Shown piece by piece: positions 20,349 through 33,005 of a stretch of 64,000 nucleotides of DNA (the stretch's first letter is position 1; each line of letters opens with the position of its first letter). Source of the DNA: Saccharum officinarum (taxonomy: Eukaryota; Streptophyta; Magnoliopsida; Poales; Poaceae). A program made the translations under genes and the position numbers. Where the stretch lies: the NCBI GenBank assembly GCA_020631735.1, contig CM036188.1:10148214-10212213 (forward strand), in the 5' to 3' direction. The notes beneath the pieces were generated by a model, which saw only the letters and a program-made list of their open reading frames with translations, did no database searches and was not told the DNA's origin.

Positions 20349-21304
20349 ATGGAGCCGGGGAAGAAGAAGATGCTGGCCACGCTGGTGGGGTGCAACTACG
20401 CCGGCACGCCGTCCGAGCTGAAGGTCTGCATCAACGACGCCCACGCCATGCGCGCCGTCCTCCTCGACCGCTTCGGCTTCGCGCCAGGCGACGTCACCGT
20501 GCTCACCGACGACCACGAGAGCGGCGCCGGCGTGCTCCCGACCGGCGCCAACGTCAAGCGCACGCTGGCCGAAATGGTGGGGCGCGCGGCGCCCGGGGAC
20601 GTGCTCTTCTTCTTCTTCAGCGGCCACGGCACGCTCACCCCGCCCATCAGCGGCCATGGCGACCGCGACGACGAGGCCATCGTGCCCTGCGACCACAACC
20701 TCATCTATGGTCTGTCTGTGTCGTCTGCGCACGTCCAAGCACTCCCACCATATATAGTCCCATGCAGCGCACGTCGTTTCTGACATCTGACTGACATGCT
20801 TGCTTGCATGCACGCGCGACGTCAGACGTGGACTTCCGGGAGCTGGTGGACCTCGTGCCGCGGGGCGCCACCTTCACCATGGTGTCCGATTCGTGCCACA
20901 GCGGCGGACTCATCGACCAGGAGATGGAGCAGATCGGCCCCGACGTCCCCGCTGACCCCGCCGTCCACGCCCATGGCGCCGTACACGCCGGTCGGTTCCT
21001 CCCGTATGCCGCGGTGCTCGGACACCTGTCCGCCGCGTCGGGCCTGGACGCGTCCCACCACGTCGCCGACCACCTGCTCGCGCTCTTCGGGGCCGACGCC
21101 AGCGCCAAGTACCGCCGCGACCACAACGGCGGCAACAGCAGCGGCGCAGCGCACACCGACGACGCTGACGCTGGGATCCTACTGAGCGGGTGCCAGATGG
21201 ACGAGCCTTGTCATGTCAAGCCTTGTTGCCCATGGACTACTCTACTCCTCGGCCGTGCCTACATGCTCCTCACAGTCACAGGTCGCCACTCGCCTGCGGG
21301 ATGA
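20349..21304 (+). CDS. Type II metacaspase, C-terminally truncated (copy A)
   Basis: Arg/Lys-specific cysteine protease of the metacaspase family, linked in plants to cell death and stress. Two exons, 20349-20709 and 20826-21304, with a GT-AG intron of 116 bp. Joining gives the expected NLIY-D-VDFRELV and 279 residues. The p20 part is intact: His93 in FFFFSGHGT and Cys144 in SDSCHSGG. A linker follows (GRFLPYAAVL... ADHLLALFGADAS), then the start of p10 (GILLSGCQMDE, 237-247). After that the sequence departs from the family, and most of p10 is replaced by about 30 unrelated residues, so the protein is over 100 residues shorter than usual. Position 26 is Val where copy B and relatives have Gly (ELKGCIND). 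No N-terminal prodomain, as expected for type II. Activity is doubtful without p10. Confidence 0.85.
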
Positions 21305-22540
21305 TGCTTATTATTCTTTCGGTTTTGATTGAAGAGGTGCTCCTCACAGCCAAGCAGCCCCTCCTGCTGATGCCAAGGATGGCGGCCACGATGATGACAA
21401 GAATTGGTGTGACGATTGCGGTCGGCTCGAGTATTTGGAAGGATTGTCGCAAGCCCAAGAAGGCATAGACACATCTCACCCAAGCTGACAAGGAAGACGA
21501 GGAGCCGGTGCTCCTCATGGCTAAAGTAAACATGGTTATCGAAGCGCTCAAGTTTCTAGTAGGGTTAAAAACGGGTGAGTGTGGTTCTTGAAGTGAGGGT
21601 GCAAAGTGTCCAGAGACTGTCTAGCCTGTCTCATGCGTGAGAAAGATGCCCCCGGGCTGGGGTCCCTGTTTTAAAAAAAGATGGTGGGGTACGTCGTATA
21701 CGTTGGCCGATCTTGATAATTAAGGCCCCTCACTGGCATCATCCCGTCCATCTTTTCCATTGTTGGCCTCCGTACACGCATTATGGTCTGGATCGTGTGG
21801 AAAAGTCCCCTCTGATCCTAGGATGGGTGAGATCATTCACCATGCAAGACAGCCCTACACAGTTGTTCAAAGGGGTTTCCTACGTCGCCTATTCTGCATA
21901 GGATTGTCACAGTGCAGAGTGTGGTGTGTGATGTGCCATGTTTGGGCAGTTTTGCCATTCCTCAAGGCCGCCGATAACTTCACCGTTCATTTTCTTCTCC
22001 CGTCCATCCCCTCCCCCCCACCTTGACCACCGCCCTGACCGCCGGCGACCTCCACGCCCACCAACCACCTCCGCCAGACGAACCCACCCTCCCCTAACTT
22101 CGCCGCCACCTCGCTCACCGCCGGCCAACCCGCCACCACCGCCGTGTCGCAGCCGCCGCCCCCAGCTGGCCAGCCAGCAATCTAGAGTCGGGGAGATTCT
22201 CGAAGCCTCACCGTCCGGCAAACCCCCGGCCGCTCCGCCACCACCCGCCCACCACCCCCGCCCCCTTCTTCTTCGATTCCGGTGCACGGGGCGTCGTGTG
22301 TGCCGCTACAGTTAGTGGCGCACGCGCGCCGAATAATGATTGTGCAATGGTATGGGTCTAGTGATGCTAAAAAGCATACAACTTTAGAATACACCTTGTG
22401 TATTCTTTAACGAGATTATAGTATTTTATACAAGGAAATCTCAGATTATGTTGTGCACAACTTTCAGGCTGGTCCTACAACAATGATGGGCTTGGATCAA
22501 CATCTTTTCCAAAGGTGCAGCACCTGCAGCCCTGTAGGCA
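21305..22540 (+). other. Region downstream of metacaspase copy A
   Basis: One short frame, about 21370-21485, reads HDDDKNWCDDCGRLEYLEG and is kept in copy B (about 37665-37765); I do not recognise it. 22000-22300 is C-rich (Pro/Arg in all frames), and 136 bp of it (about 22205-22340) is absent from copy B. No other gene supported. Confidence 0.4.
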
Positions 22541-22577
22541 GCAACAAGAAGATGACATAAGTCTTTGACAAGGGGAT

Positions 22578-23740
22578 TGCTAGCGCCCAGACGTCCGAAT
22601 GGATGCCGTGTCCAGACGCCGGTGCCAGTACCCCGTTTTCCGCACCTACACACCTGGTGCGCCCACACAAGGGCCCGCATCAACCGGATCGCACGCGCCG
22701 CTTGCCCGACCGAAAACACACATAGACCGCTCGACTCTCGTTCATGTACGCTTTCCGCGCACTTCTAGGCGGGGACTGCTCGTGCCTCATATGCTTTCCA
22801 ATGCCCTAGCAGCTGTAGTAGCCAGCTGCGACAGATGGTTCCATTGTAATATGTGCAACACCAGATCTACTTTTGTAACATCAAGGTGAAGTGAAACACT
22901 TGCAACATACATCCAAAACAATTGAAACACTTGCAACATACATATGAAAACACATGCAAAACACCTAAAAACACTTGGAAGCCATTGCAAATGCATGCAA
23001 CATCCAGATCTAGTTTTGCAACATCGAGATAAAACATTTGCAACATACGTATAAAACACATGAAACATATACTTGCAACATGCATGTTATGCAACATCTA
23101 GATATACTTCTGCAACATCTAAATGAAACACTCGAAACATACATCTGAAATAACTGAAACACTTGAAACTTATACTTGCAACATGTGTATATAGCCATTG
23201 CAATATATGCAACATCCAGATGAAATACTTGAAAACAACTTTTGAAACACCTAAAACAGTAGAACACATGGCGTCACCAGCTGCCATGGCCTACCTGATG
23301 TGGAAATACGATAGACCATAAGAGGCACTTGGGTGCAGTGGAGAGGGACGATGGCGGCAGGCAAGCGACGGGGCGCTATAAAGAATGTCGTGCTGGAGTA
23401 GTCACCATGGACCACGCCATGTTGGCTCGGAGAACTCGGCAGTGAGTGGTGAGAGGCGATGGGGAGACATGAAGGTAGGCGGCGTGCTCGGGCGTGGTGC
23501 AGCATGCCGCTATGTTGCGGGCGCGGTAGTGCGGTCGTGGTGGAGCACGCCGCGACGACACAAGCGCCGAGAGTGGATTCGAGAATGGATGTGGGCACAA
23601 CGTCGATTCGAGAGGAAAATGGAAGCGGCGATTTTTTTTAATTTTTATTTCCGTGTGAATGGCAGTGTTGCCTGTTGGGCCGTGTTCGGACGGGCGTTGA
23701 AGCCCACCAACGCCCGTCCGGACGAAACGGATGCCCTACC
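22578..23740. mobile_element. CAACAT-rich element (copy A)
   Basis: Starts near 'gcgcccagacgtccg' and ends near 'cgtccggacgaaacgg'. The core 22830-23270 consists of degenerate 'gcaacatcca', 'gatctacttttgcaac' and 'gaaacacttgcaacata' units. It is the same family as 13.5 and 39.0 kb. The right part holds a 12-bp perfect hairpin (23687-23720). Probably a non-autonomous DNA transposon; no transposase. Confidence 0.5.
23687..23720. other. Hairpin near the end of the CAACAT element
   Basis: CGGACGGGCGTT, a 10-base loop, then AACGCCCGTCCG: a perfect 12-bp stem. In copy B (about 39835-39870) the stem has several mismatches. Confidence 0.7.
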
Positions 23741-23955
23741 GATAGCCTTTCTGCTTTGACAATGGCACACCGGGTACAGCATCGCTAGGGACATAGCTAC
23801 GGGCCTGCACTATGTTCATCATGCATGATCTGGAGCCCATGGTGTTGCATCATGCTCATCTCGGTGACTTTTATGAGGAGTTATATATTGTTGTTAAAAT
23901 TGAAACAGAATGTCAAGACCATACTTGTGAGCACATTGATGCATCGATTTACAGT

Positions 23956-25959
23956 TGAAGGACTGAAAACAACGACGATAGGGGGTGAATGAGAGCCGTA
24001 AATTTCTTTCTAAATTTTTCGACCACTGTCCCAAAATCACCGCCAAACACGCGAAGCAAACTGTGTGATGTCCACGACTCAAATGAGTGGGTTGATATTA
24101 CCTAAAAACACAGCAGGACACCACAAAGCAGACTGAGCGAGAGCACACACCGAAACGAGGAATAGAAAATAGGATACCTCAAAAGCGCAAACCACCGATG
24201 AAATAGCGAGCTCAAGAAGAAGTACCGGAAAATCGGTAGGCTCAGACTAGAAAATCGGTCGGAAAATCCAGGCACTGGAAATAGCAGCACGAGCACAGGC
24301 CAAGAGGAACAAAGCGCTGGCGGAGGGATTGCTGCGCGGGGAAACATAATCTGCAAACGCTGGACGCACGGGCTCCTGGTGCTGGCGCTAGGCGAGTAGC
24401 ACAGCTGCTGCACTTGGTGCTGAGCGCACGAGTACACGGAAGCAAGATCAAGGCTACAGGAAGCACCAATTTAATTATTTAAGCAACGTGAATTTACTCC
24501 ATTTTGTACTAGATAATCAAACTTGGAAAACTTGAATCACTGTTGCTTGATGATGACACAACCAAAAATGAGCAGCTGAAAATTAACGCACAAACACAAG
24601 CTGCAGCGGAAGAGCACCGATGGTGCTGGGCACTCACGTCCCTTGGCGCAGCAGACACAAGAACCGAAGGAGGGAGAGAGGCACACGGCACCAGAGCAGG
24701 ACGGCCGACACTCACCGCAGGTGCACGACGGGAGCTCTGGGGCAAGCGCTGGAGCCCTGGGCGCCGATCAGCTTGGGTGCCTACTCACTTTGCAGGAAGA
24801 TCCGCACCGGTGGCTGACGCTAGCGCCAGAAGCCTTGACCTGAAACTCACGAAGAACAGAGAGGAAAAAGAGCACATCGAGCTGAGACGGGAAAAAAAAC
24901 CCGAACGAAATCAAAATGGATTGCTCCCAAACTTTGCATAGGCCATCACAGGAGGGTCAGTGAGCATACTCCAGGAGATCATCAACCAATTTCTACTCAA
25001 GCCATGGAAAATTTCAGATCGAGCCAAGAACACGAAAAAGGTCCCCAAAACGAAGATCGTCGATTTCTCCGTGCTCGAGTTGATTTAGTTCAATTAACCC
25101 TTACGATAGCTTCAGCTCATGTCATAGCACGAATCAACGCAAAAAGAACGACTCAAATTGGTCTAGAATCAACGAAACAAAAAAATCCCAATAATAACTC
25201 CGAAAATCACAACAAAAAGTGACGAATCCCAGAGGGCACGAGGAGGATTTGAGCCTCCTTTCCCATTCCAAATCTCAGAACAAACTCCATAAAAATTTAG
25301 AATTTTTAGACCTCTCTCATGAGCACTAGAAGACTTAACCCTAGGTGGAAGAGAGGAAAATGAAAGTGGGGAGAGAGGTGAGGGAGATGGGGCTCCCTCA
25401 TCCTATTTAACAGGGCTATTACACAATCCCAGTTTTGCCCCTGAATACAATTGAGTCAAACCACTTAGCCCAAGGGCGTTATGGTCCAACCCGGTGTCAT
25501 CTTCATCCGACGGCCACCGCGCCTATTCATCAGTAGCTTCGCCTCGACGCGAACTCCCCGATGCCGCCACGTGCCGTCCGTTCCTCCTCGGAACCTCCAC
25601 CCGGGTTTTGAGGCCCAAACCCGTAAACCCGCCACCGATGGTTTTGAGGCCCAAACCACTAAACCCGCTCGCGAGTAGCGTACTCCATACGCATCCCCTG
25701 CCGCTCGACACGTGTCACCACCGTCCTCGACCGGCCGGCACGCAAGTCCTCTTAGCCTCGCTCGACCTGCACGACCACCGTCTTGACTCAGTCAACACCG
25801 TCACTCCCATGTCTTCTTGCACTTGTCGATGTCCTAAGTGTCAGCCACCGCGGCTATTCACCCGGCCTCTGGGTCCCTCGGTCCAAGCCTCACGTCCGTC
25901 CTTCACCGCTCCCGGTCCTTCGGCATGGCACGTCCTCCTTGACCTTCACCTCGCAGTCC
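23956..25959. other. Spacer between copies A and B, left part
   Basis: No gene recognised. It starts 'ttgaaggactgaaaac' and 'gatagggggtgaatgag', a phrase I associate with long grass retrotransposon LTRs, but I see neither a partner LTR nor a primer site. It continues at 31349-31785 once the solo LTR is removed. Confidence 0.4.
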
Positions 25960-25964
25960 ACCAC

Positions 25965-28900
25965 TGTAACACCCCAGGTGTTTGTCATTCACTAAGTAGT
26001 GGGTTTGAGCTCAAACATGACAGATTAAGTGGAGATGATAATGTCAAGGTCAATCTATGGAGATGAGCCTAACCTAAAGTTGGATGTTGCATCATTGCTT
26101 TACATATAGGTCCCTTTTCAAATTATATGCGTGGGTAGTGTTATTACAATATATTCATGTGTCTCACCTTAGTACCTATCTATATTGATCCCTGGAAAAG
26201 TTTGATGGAGTTTGGAATCAAAAAGTCACATGAAATGATAAGTTATATGCTTGTTTGGATTATAACTGAAACATGAATATGAAACAAGGAAACATGTGAA
26301 CTAGTGTTTATGCAACCTACAAGTGCAACATGTGCAACAAACCTTTGCAACATGTGGAACAACCTAGGGAAGCATGGGCAGCATGTACCTTATAACAACA
26401 CATGAAACAATTGAGTTATGGCCTTGAAACAAGCACTACAATTAGAGTGACTTCTATGTTTCAGTGCATGTAAGGCCTACACTTTTGTGCAACCTATCCA
26501 TGGTGTGTATGTTTGGACTCTACAACACCTTAACTACACTTAGGACACTTAATGGAACAATGTTCATGTTGATCATTTTGCCTAAATATGCTTCTAAGTG
26601 ATGGTTGACCATGTATGGACCCTAGAACACTTTTGTTTGACCATTTCCAAAGTGTGACCTAGAAGCTTGGCATGACTGTGCACCCTTTTACAAAGTTGTA
26701 GAGAATTTTATAAGGAACAAACTTTGTTTAAGAGTCAAGTCATGAAAATGTGTGGAACATGCTCAAAAAAAGGACCCACAAGTCAAATTGAGGGGTGTTT
26801 CCTACACTTGAAATTTCTAAGCCTGGAAATTCATCTCGTCGACATTGGCATCTCACGTTCTCCGAATTTTGTTGAGTAACTCAAGTTGACCCAAAAATGA
26901 AAGTTGGAAATAATTCATTGGAGAACAACATGTAAAAATTTGGGACCAATTTGACCAGGTTTGGCATTGCAAAGTCCCAAAAATGGAGCCCTTGTTTAAC
27001 GTGTTGACACTGGTGATTTGGGGACAGATTATCTCCTAATCTACAACACTAATGACCATGACCTTTAAATAGAAAATGTAGAGCATGGTATGGGCTTCAA
27101 CTTTGGTTTTAGGCACAAGACCCAGATCGGCCCAGATCAGGCCCAAATTGGAGCTCCAAATGGTCCACTTCACTGCCCGCCACCTGTTCGCGTTTTTGCA
27201 CCAAAGGAGGACGCGTGGCATGGACGTGCACGCCATGCGCAGCGGCGAGCGCCTCTCCTTGCCGCGTGGTTGCGTCCCTGCCCTCCAGACGCCACACCGA
27301 GCCCCTCCTCAGAACCCCGTGAGCCCGGTGGTCCTCTAGCGCCCTTCCCGGCTCGCAGCATCGCCGACAGCGCCGCCGCCACCTGCCACAGCCGCCATTG
27401 CCGGGCCTAGCCGAGCTCCGTGGCCGGCTGCCACCAAGCCTCCTACTGCCAAATTGACCCCCCGGTCTCCTTCCTCACCTTGCCCGGTCGCGCCACGCCG
27501 GGTACTGCCTCCACCGTCTCGGCCACCGCCGCGCCGGGTACTGCCGTGGCCAGCAGGCCACAGGCCTCCACTGGCAAAATTGCGAGCATCTGTAGGTGCA
27601 GCCAGGTGCCATCCTTCTCTGGCATCGCCTCTCGTCACCAGCGGGTCGTCGGGTCACCTCCGCCGCCGGGTGCCGCCTTCCCTGTTGCGGTCGCGCGCGT
27701 GGCCAGGCTAGCGTGTGCCATCTCCGATGAAGCCACTGCCGCCCTTGAGTTCGCGTTGGCCCAAGCATGCTCCGCCGCCACCGCTCGCCACTGGAGCGCC
27801 GCCCGGCTAGCCGGAGATTGGCCGGCTGGCATTCCCTTCCCTGCTCCTCTGCTTCGTCCGGGGGAAGAAGAAGAAGACCGTTTCCCCCCCTCTATGTCTC
27901 TCTCTTTGTATGACAAGTGGGCCCAAAAGTGCAGTAGGTCCCGCATGACAGCGCCACGAGTGACCCAGTTGAGTAGACGTCCGGGTGCACCTAGCAAAAT
28001 TAGTTAGGGTTGTTTTAATTCTGATTTTGAATTTCAATTTCATGTTAATATTTGAAAATCCATATCTCATTCTAGGTAATTCCAAAAATAGCAAATGTAG
28101 ACTTTTTGGAAACCTTGAGAAAAGATCTATGCAGTAGAGTCATAAAATGTTACACATTTGTAGATCTTTTCTAATGTTTTTATTTAAGCTTTAAAAAATG
28201 CTCTAAAATGCTTATAAACTTGACCAGAGCCATATCTTAAGTTTTAGAACTTCAAAAATAGTGTTTCTTATTTGGTTAATTTTGTGATGACATGTACTTT
28301 CTAGCTAAAATATTAAACACACTAGTTGTTCATTGTTTCTTAAGATTTTGATTTGACCTTGATAATAAGGAAATCTTCATTATATTGCTTGTTATTTTTT
28401 TTTATCTTGAGTTGTGTTGCTCCAAATAATGTGAAATTTTTATGGTAGTCTTTCCATGCTATGAGTGTACTGTGGTATAAATTTCATGGTCATTGCTTAC
28501 TGTATGATCAAGTTATTGGTTTAACTTGTTTATGTCTTGATAACTAGCTTATAAATAATATATAAATGATAAAATAGAAAATGTTGTTCCATTAGCTTAG
28601 TATGATGTTTATATATCATATTGATTCATGCTAGGGCCATGTGTTCCTAGAAAATATAGAGTTTTAGGTTTAACTTGCTCTCACATGATTTATTGTATTG
28701 GTCATTTGTATTTTTCATAGAGGTTGATATACATATACAAATGACTTGAAATTTGGACAGTAGACTTTTGGGAGCATTTGTAGGCCACTGTAATTGTGGT
28801 AGAATTTATTGAGCATTTGTGGTAGGTGTTCATAATTCCACCTAATTATCTAAATAAATTAAGAAAATGCATTAAAAGAATTTATTTAGGAATGCACACT

Positions 28901-31343
28901 ATATTTTCTGGTGTTCATTAGTCATGTGTGACATGTTGGTGAAGTTGGTTTTGTCCAATTATATGTGTGCAACATAAGTTAATAATTATTTCTTGCAAAT
29001 GAAGTTTCTGGGCAGATCTGGAAACTTGGCAAAGTTCTTCATGATAATGTGCTTTGCTGGAAAACTTGTTTATACAAAAGTTGTAGATAATTTATGTATA
29101 TAGCTCGTGTTAAAATTTGGTGGCATTTGGTAAATTAGTCTTTGAGTTATAGATGTTTAAAGTCTGGTCCCAGATTTGGTTGCTCTCTGTTTGGGACAGA
29201 CCAGATTCTGTAGTTTTCTCTTTTTGACCCAATAAACTTGAGAATCAGGCTTAGGTGATTATAAATGAATTGTAGAGAATTTCATAGGCTTTCCAGAATA
29301 TCTTCTTGCAAGTCATTTAGAGTTGTAAATCTCTAGTCATGATTAAATTACTTAGCTGCTGTTTCTGATGCCCAGAATGTGACAAATTCTAGTCTAGTGC
29401 TTTGATTAACTTTGCCATGCTAGTGGGTTAAAGTGTGACTCATATCCTTGATGGTACTTGGGTTGGTACCCTGTAATCTTATGATACTTGTGCCTTGATT
29501 GTTGTGCTCGCAATATTCTATGTTATGCCCTAATGAGGATTAAGTTAATTAGCTCTAGGTGTTTATGAGAACTTTGGTATGCTTGTTTGATTTCTTTGTT
29601 TATTACCCTTCTATGCATTCATACATATGCATTGTTGCACCTCATTTATGTACGCTAGCTGAAACACGTGAAGGACCTGATGTGGAGCTAACCAGAAGAT
29701 GGTATGGTGGATCCATCCCGAAGGTAGAAAGTTCGGACGAGTGCTTGATTGGAGAATGCTCGCCAAGCGAGTTTCTTCTGACAAACTCTGACTTGAGTCG
29801 GATCCCATGCAAGCCCCGGAGCATTATAAGCCTCCTACCTTCAAAGCAATTAATTCTATATATGTTATAAGTATTGTTACATTAAGTGGTAGGAGTTGGT
29901 TGAAAACCTTGCTGCATTATATCACTCCTTGTCCAGATATATGAATCCTTGAATCCTACATAGACTAGGATCGAGTAGATGCTTAGCCCTGCTTTAAGCG
30001 GTAGAAGTCAGGTGATTTTTCTATCACCTGCGAGATGTAGGGATATTCATATATGGCACGGTTGGCTATATGTGCTATCGTGGAATGGAACCATGTGTTA
30101 ATAAAATGAAATGAGACCGGACGGGATGATGATAGTGAAGCGACAAGGCATGGAGGTCTTGGGTGTGAATCTATCCCCGTCTGAGTCGTTTAAGGACCGA
30201 TTCGCTGTACGTCCTTAAGTCATGTTGAACGCAGTCTAACACTTAGTTGGCCGGATAAGCCGTTCCGACCGCGAAGCCGAGTAATTCGGTTCAGGCCGGG
30301 AGTCGAATGGTAGGTCGCATCTTGGAGGAGAGTAAGGATGTGCTTGGGGACATTGGCGTGAGATCAAGGGGGGGAGTTAGAGTCCCTATCACCTGGCAGA
30401 GTATTGCCCTTGGGGATGCGGCATCATTCGAACCCGTGACTCCTGAATTGTACGAAAGGTGGCTTGTGCGACCCTGGCAGGGGCCTGCGCGGTGAGTGTT
30501 AGAAATACCCCTCCAGCTGGATAGGAATTCGATTCGAATCGCCGTCGCTCCCGGTTAGTGAGCACTTGACTTGAGCAGCGGCAACGTAGATTCCATTAAA
30601 TTGAACGGATGGTTAATTGGATCACGATGGAAAGATTGCCTCAATTTATACCTGCTATGGTTAATATTGTTTGCTCCTAATAAAGTGAGTGCTCTAGTAC
30701 AGGTTCTAATATAGATGATAGGTTAATGATAATTAACTTCATGCTTAAGCATTAATGATTGATCATCTATATTAAGCTTTTATGCAAAATGTTATCAAGC
30801 GAGCCCCACTTTATATCAGCCTTGCATGATCCTTGGTGTCACCTTGTTTCTGGTTTCTGACGGGTAAGTCTAGCTGAGTACCTTCTTGTACTCAGGGTTT
30901 TATCCCCACTTGTTGCAGGTTGTGATGTATCATGGCGACTGCAAGAGTTGGTTGGCTCCTGCCTTAGTGGCGGAGTGTGATCATGGGCATGATCCTTCTT
31001 ATTTACCTTAGCTCTAATGCTTTTGTGGAAGTCGACCGTGGTACTGGCATGTATTTGAAATAAGAATAATGTTAGTTTCAAATTACTTTGATTCCGCTAC
31101 TTTTCAACTTAAGTTGTAATAACTTTGTTGAACTCCGATGTATATTGAATTACTTGTGAAATGGATGTAACATGTGACTTGTTATGTTGAATCACTACGA
31201 TCTTGGCTTGTATGTTGGTTGGTTTGAAATCCCTCATGATTTCATTGGACTACCGGAGTTATATGGGCTCAAGTGTGAGAATTTGATCACTTCGGTGATT
31301 GTTTTTATACTTGTGCTCTTATAATTTGGATGGTTCCGTTACA
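25965..31343 (+). mobile_element. Solo LTR of 5.4 kb, Tekay/Del-like
   Basis: 5,379 bp beginning TGTAACACCCCAGG and ending CCGTTACA, flanked by perfect 5-bp duplications ACCAC (25960-25964 and 31344-31348). There is no primer site, polypurine tract or retroelement ORF, so it is most simply a solo LTR left by recombination between two LTRs. A diverged relative starts at 60537 and aligns to the end of the window (to about 29350 here), which supports one unbroken LTR rather than a small element. It carries a GC-rich block (27170-27970) and several copies of an 'aaagttgtagataattt' motif. Open frames in the GC-rich block are not similar to known proteins. Confidence 0.85.
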
Positions 31344-31348
31344 ACCAC

Positions 31349-31785
31349 CGCATCTGAGCTCCACACCTGCACAACACAAGCCAAAAGACATGTCGCACAC
31401 ATAGCTTTCATCATGGTAGGGTTAGTCACCACTCAACCTACTTCGTGGATCACATTGATAATCACTCATCACAAAACGAACACACAATGGTACTTGTCAA
31501 CCTTGTGTTCGCAATCTCCCCCTTGATGAGTGCATTGTCAACACCAATACACGAACAGCTTGAGCAAAAGAAAAAGAAGAAGAGAAAAACAAAGAGCTCA
31601 ACCAAATGATCAAAAGCCAAAAAAAAGCAAAAACCAGGTCATTTGAAATGAGAAAAAACTTGGTCCCCAAAGACATGGGCAACGGCTCGACATAACCAAG
31701 TAAAACAAAGCTAGCCCTCAAGAAGAGGCAATGGGCTCAACACCACTAGCAAAACTCAAGAAGCCAAAAAACTGCTAGACCCTCT
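31349..31785. other. Spacer between copies A and B, right part
   Basis: A-rich sequence with runs such as 'gaaaaagaagaagagaaaaac'. It joins 25959 if the solo LTR is taken out. No gene seen. Confidence 0.4.
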
Positions 31786-31795
31786 AGAAGACACC

Positions 31796-32197
31796 TGGTC
31801 CTCCAGCTCGGGTGACACCCCTACCTGATGATCAAGCTCTGCAATTTAGTATTCCAGAGAAAATCCTTCAGCGTCGCACGGTGCCGCGAGGTACGTCGTC
31901 CATTCAACAGGGGTTGATTAAGTGGTCTCTGTTGCTAGATTCGTTGTCTTCTTGGCAACATCGGTCTACCTCTTCGTCCCCGTGTTGTTTGGGGGCAACC
32001 AGCAGGCCGGGGGGGAGGTTCGGGTGTGCTGGAGTGTCAGCCATCCTGACGAGGTACAAGAGGACGATGCGTTGGCTGCTGAAGACATGTGTTCTGAACA
32101 AGCCAACAAGACGACTGAAGCAGCTGGGCCGAGCCGCCGAGTGGGCCAGCGAGCCAAGAGAAGCACGCGCACGACAGGCCCAGAGTGGGTGAACTAG
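31796..32197 (+). pseudogene. Ty3/gypsy chromodomain fragment (copy B)
   Basis: Same as 16490-16893, starting at the chromodomain part (PLPDDQALQFSIPEKILQRR) and ending TGPEWVN. The integrase C-terminal part present before copy A is missing here because the duplication starts inside the fragment. Confidence 0.8.
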
Positions 32198-32739
32198 CAG
32201 GCGGTCTCGCTATGCCTCCTTGTATCGGTAGCTTAAGACATAACTGAATGTCTAAATACTCTGAACTCTGAATCCTGTCCTCCTCGCTACTATCACTGAT
32301 TAATCTTCTTCCGGCTCTTAAAAGCTTTCGCTATCAACACATCCGATCCACTCTCCTTACTGGCTTCTTCGAAAACGAAAGGCAAAAGGCGGCCGAGACG
32401 GCAGACCTCTTAATTGAAGAGGTGATCGCCTAGCTAAAGGAGGGGCGGGGTGGGGGCCGGGGGTGTGGGGGCTGGGGTGGGGGGGGGGTGTGATCTACGA
32501 CGTTGATGCGGTGACATTTTGCTCTACACCGGTGGCAAACTCTACTTCACTGGGAGTATTGACTTGTGTGGTCGAAGCAAAGGCACTGTATCGATCGTTA
32601 ATTTGTCTTGTGATGGAAGGGTCCATCCCCCCTCCCTCCCTCTCGACTTCATAGCCACCCGGTCGAGCCCTCGAAGAGGCCTTGAGTAGTATAGGTGAAC
32701 ATGGAGTGAGATGAGCCCTCCGGCTCCGAAGTCAGAGGT

Positions 32740-32982
32740 TGAGAATTCTTAATTCATGAGTTGTAGGGAGGGACTTATGTCACCACAAATAGAAACTAAA
32801 GCAAGTGTTGGATAAGTTGGTGTTAAGGATTCAAAATTGACTTACTGCACCCCGGAATACAAAACCAAGCATGATACTGATATTTTGGCAGCATTTCGAG
32901 TAACTCCTTAGCTTGGGATTCCGCTTGAAGAAGCCAGGGCTGCAGTAGGTGCGGAATCTTCTACTGGTACATGGATAACTGT
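32740..32982 (+). pseudogene. rbcL: Plastid rbcL fragment in the nucleus (copy B)
   Basis: Counterpart of 17437-17679, with the same leader, the same 3-base insertion and the same end point. It differs by few bases, including a stop (actccttagctt, CAG to TAG) inside the reading frame. Confidence 0.93.
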
Positions 32983-33005
32983 CGGGCTGCTAGGCGGGAT
33001 GCCCC

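Larger units (their letters stand above)
16480..23955 (+). repeat. Segmental duplication, copy A
   Basis: From 'agaagacacctggtcctcc' to 'gcatcgatttacagt' this segment recurs in direct orientation at 31786-40166 with high identity. Flanks on both sides differ between the copies. Main differences: copy B has about 790 bp more at 34350-35144, longer (TA)n, and a replaced metacaspase 3' end; copy A has about 136 bp more near 22.2 kb. Confidence 0.92.

Noticed and set aside
20328..21156. Antisense open frames over the metacaspase exons (also 36470-37259)
   Set aside because: They mirror the GC-rich codons of the real gene and have no recognisable domain.
22830..23270. CAACAT units as a CRISPR array or tandem satellite
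   Set aside because: Units are degenerate, of unequal spacing, and the genome is eukaryotic.
24543..25222. Host gene in the spacer after copy A
   Set aside because: Only short frames of low complexity; no splice pattern or known domain.
27090..28007. Pro/Arg/Ala-rich open frames in the solo LTR
   Set aside because: No domain, frames overlap on both strands, and the related LTR at 61.7-62.5 kb does not keep them.
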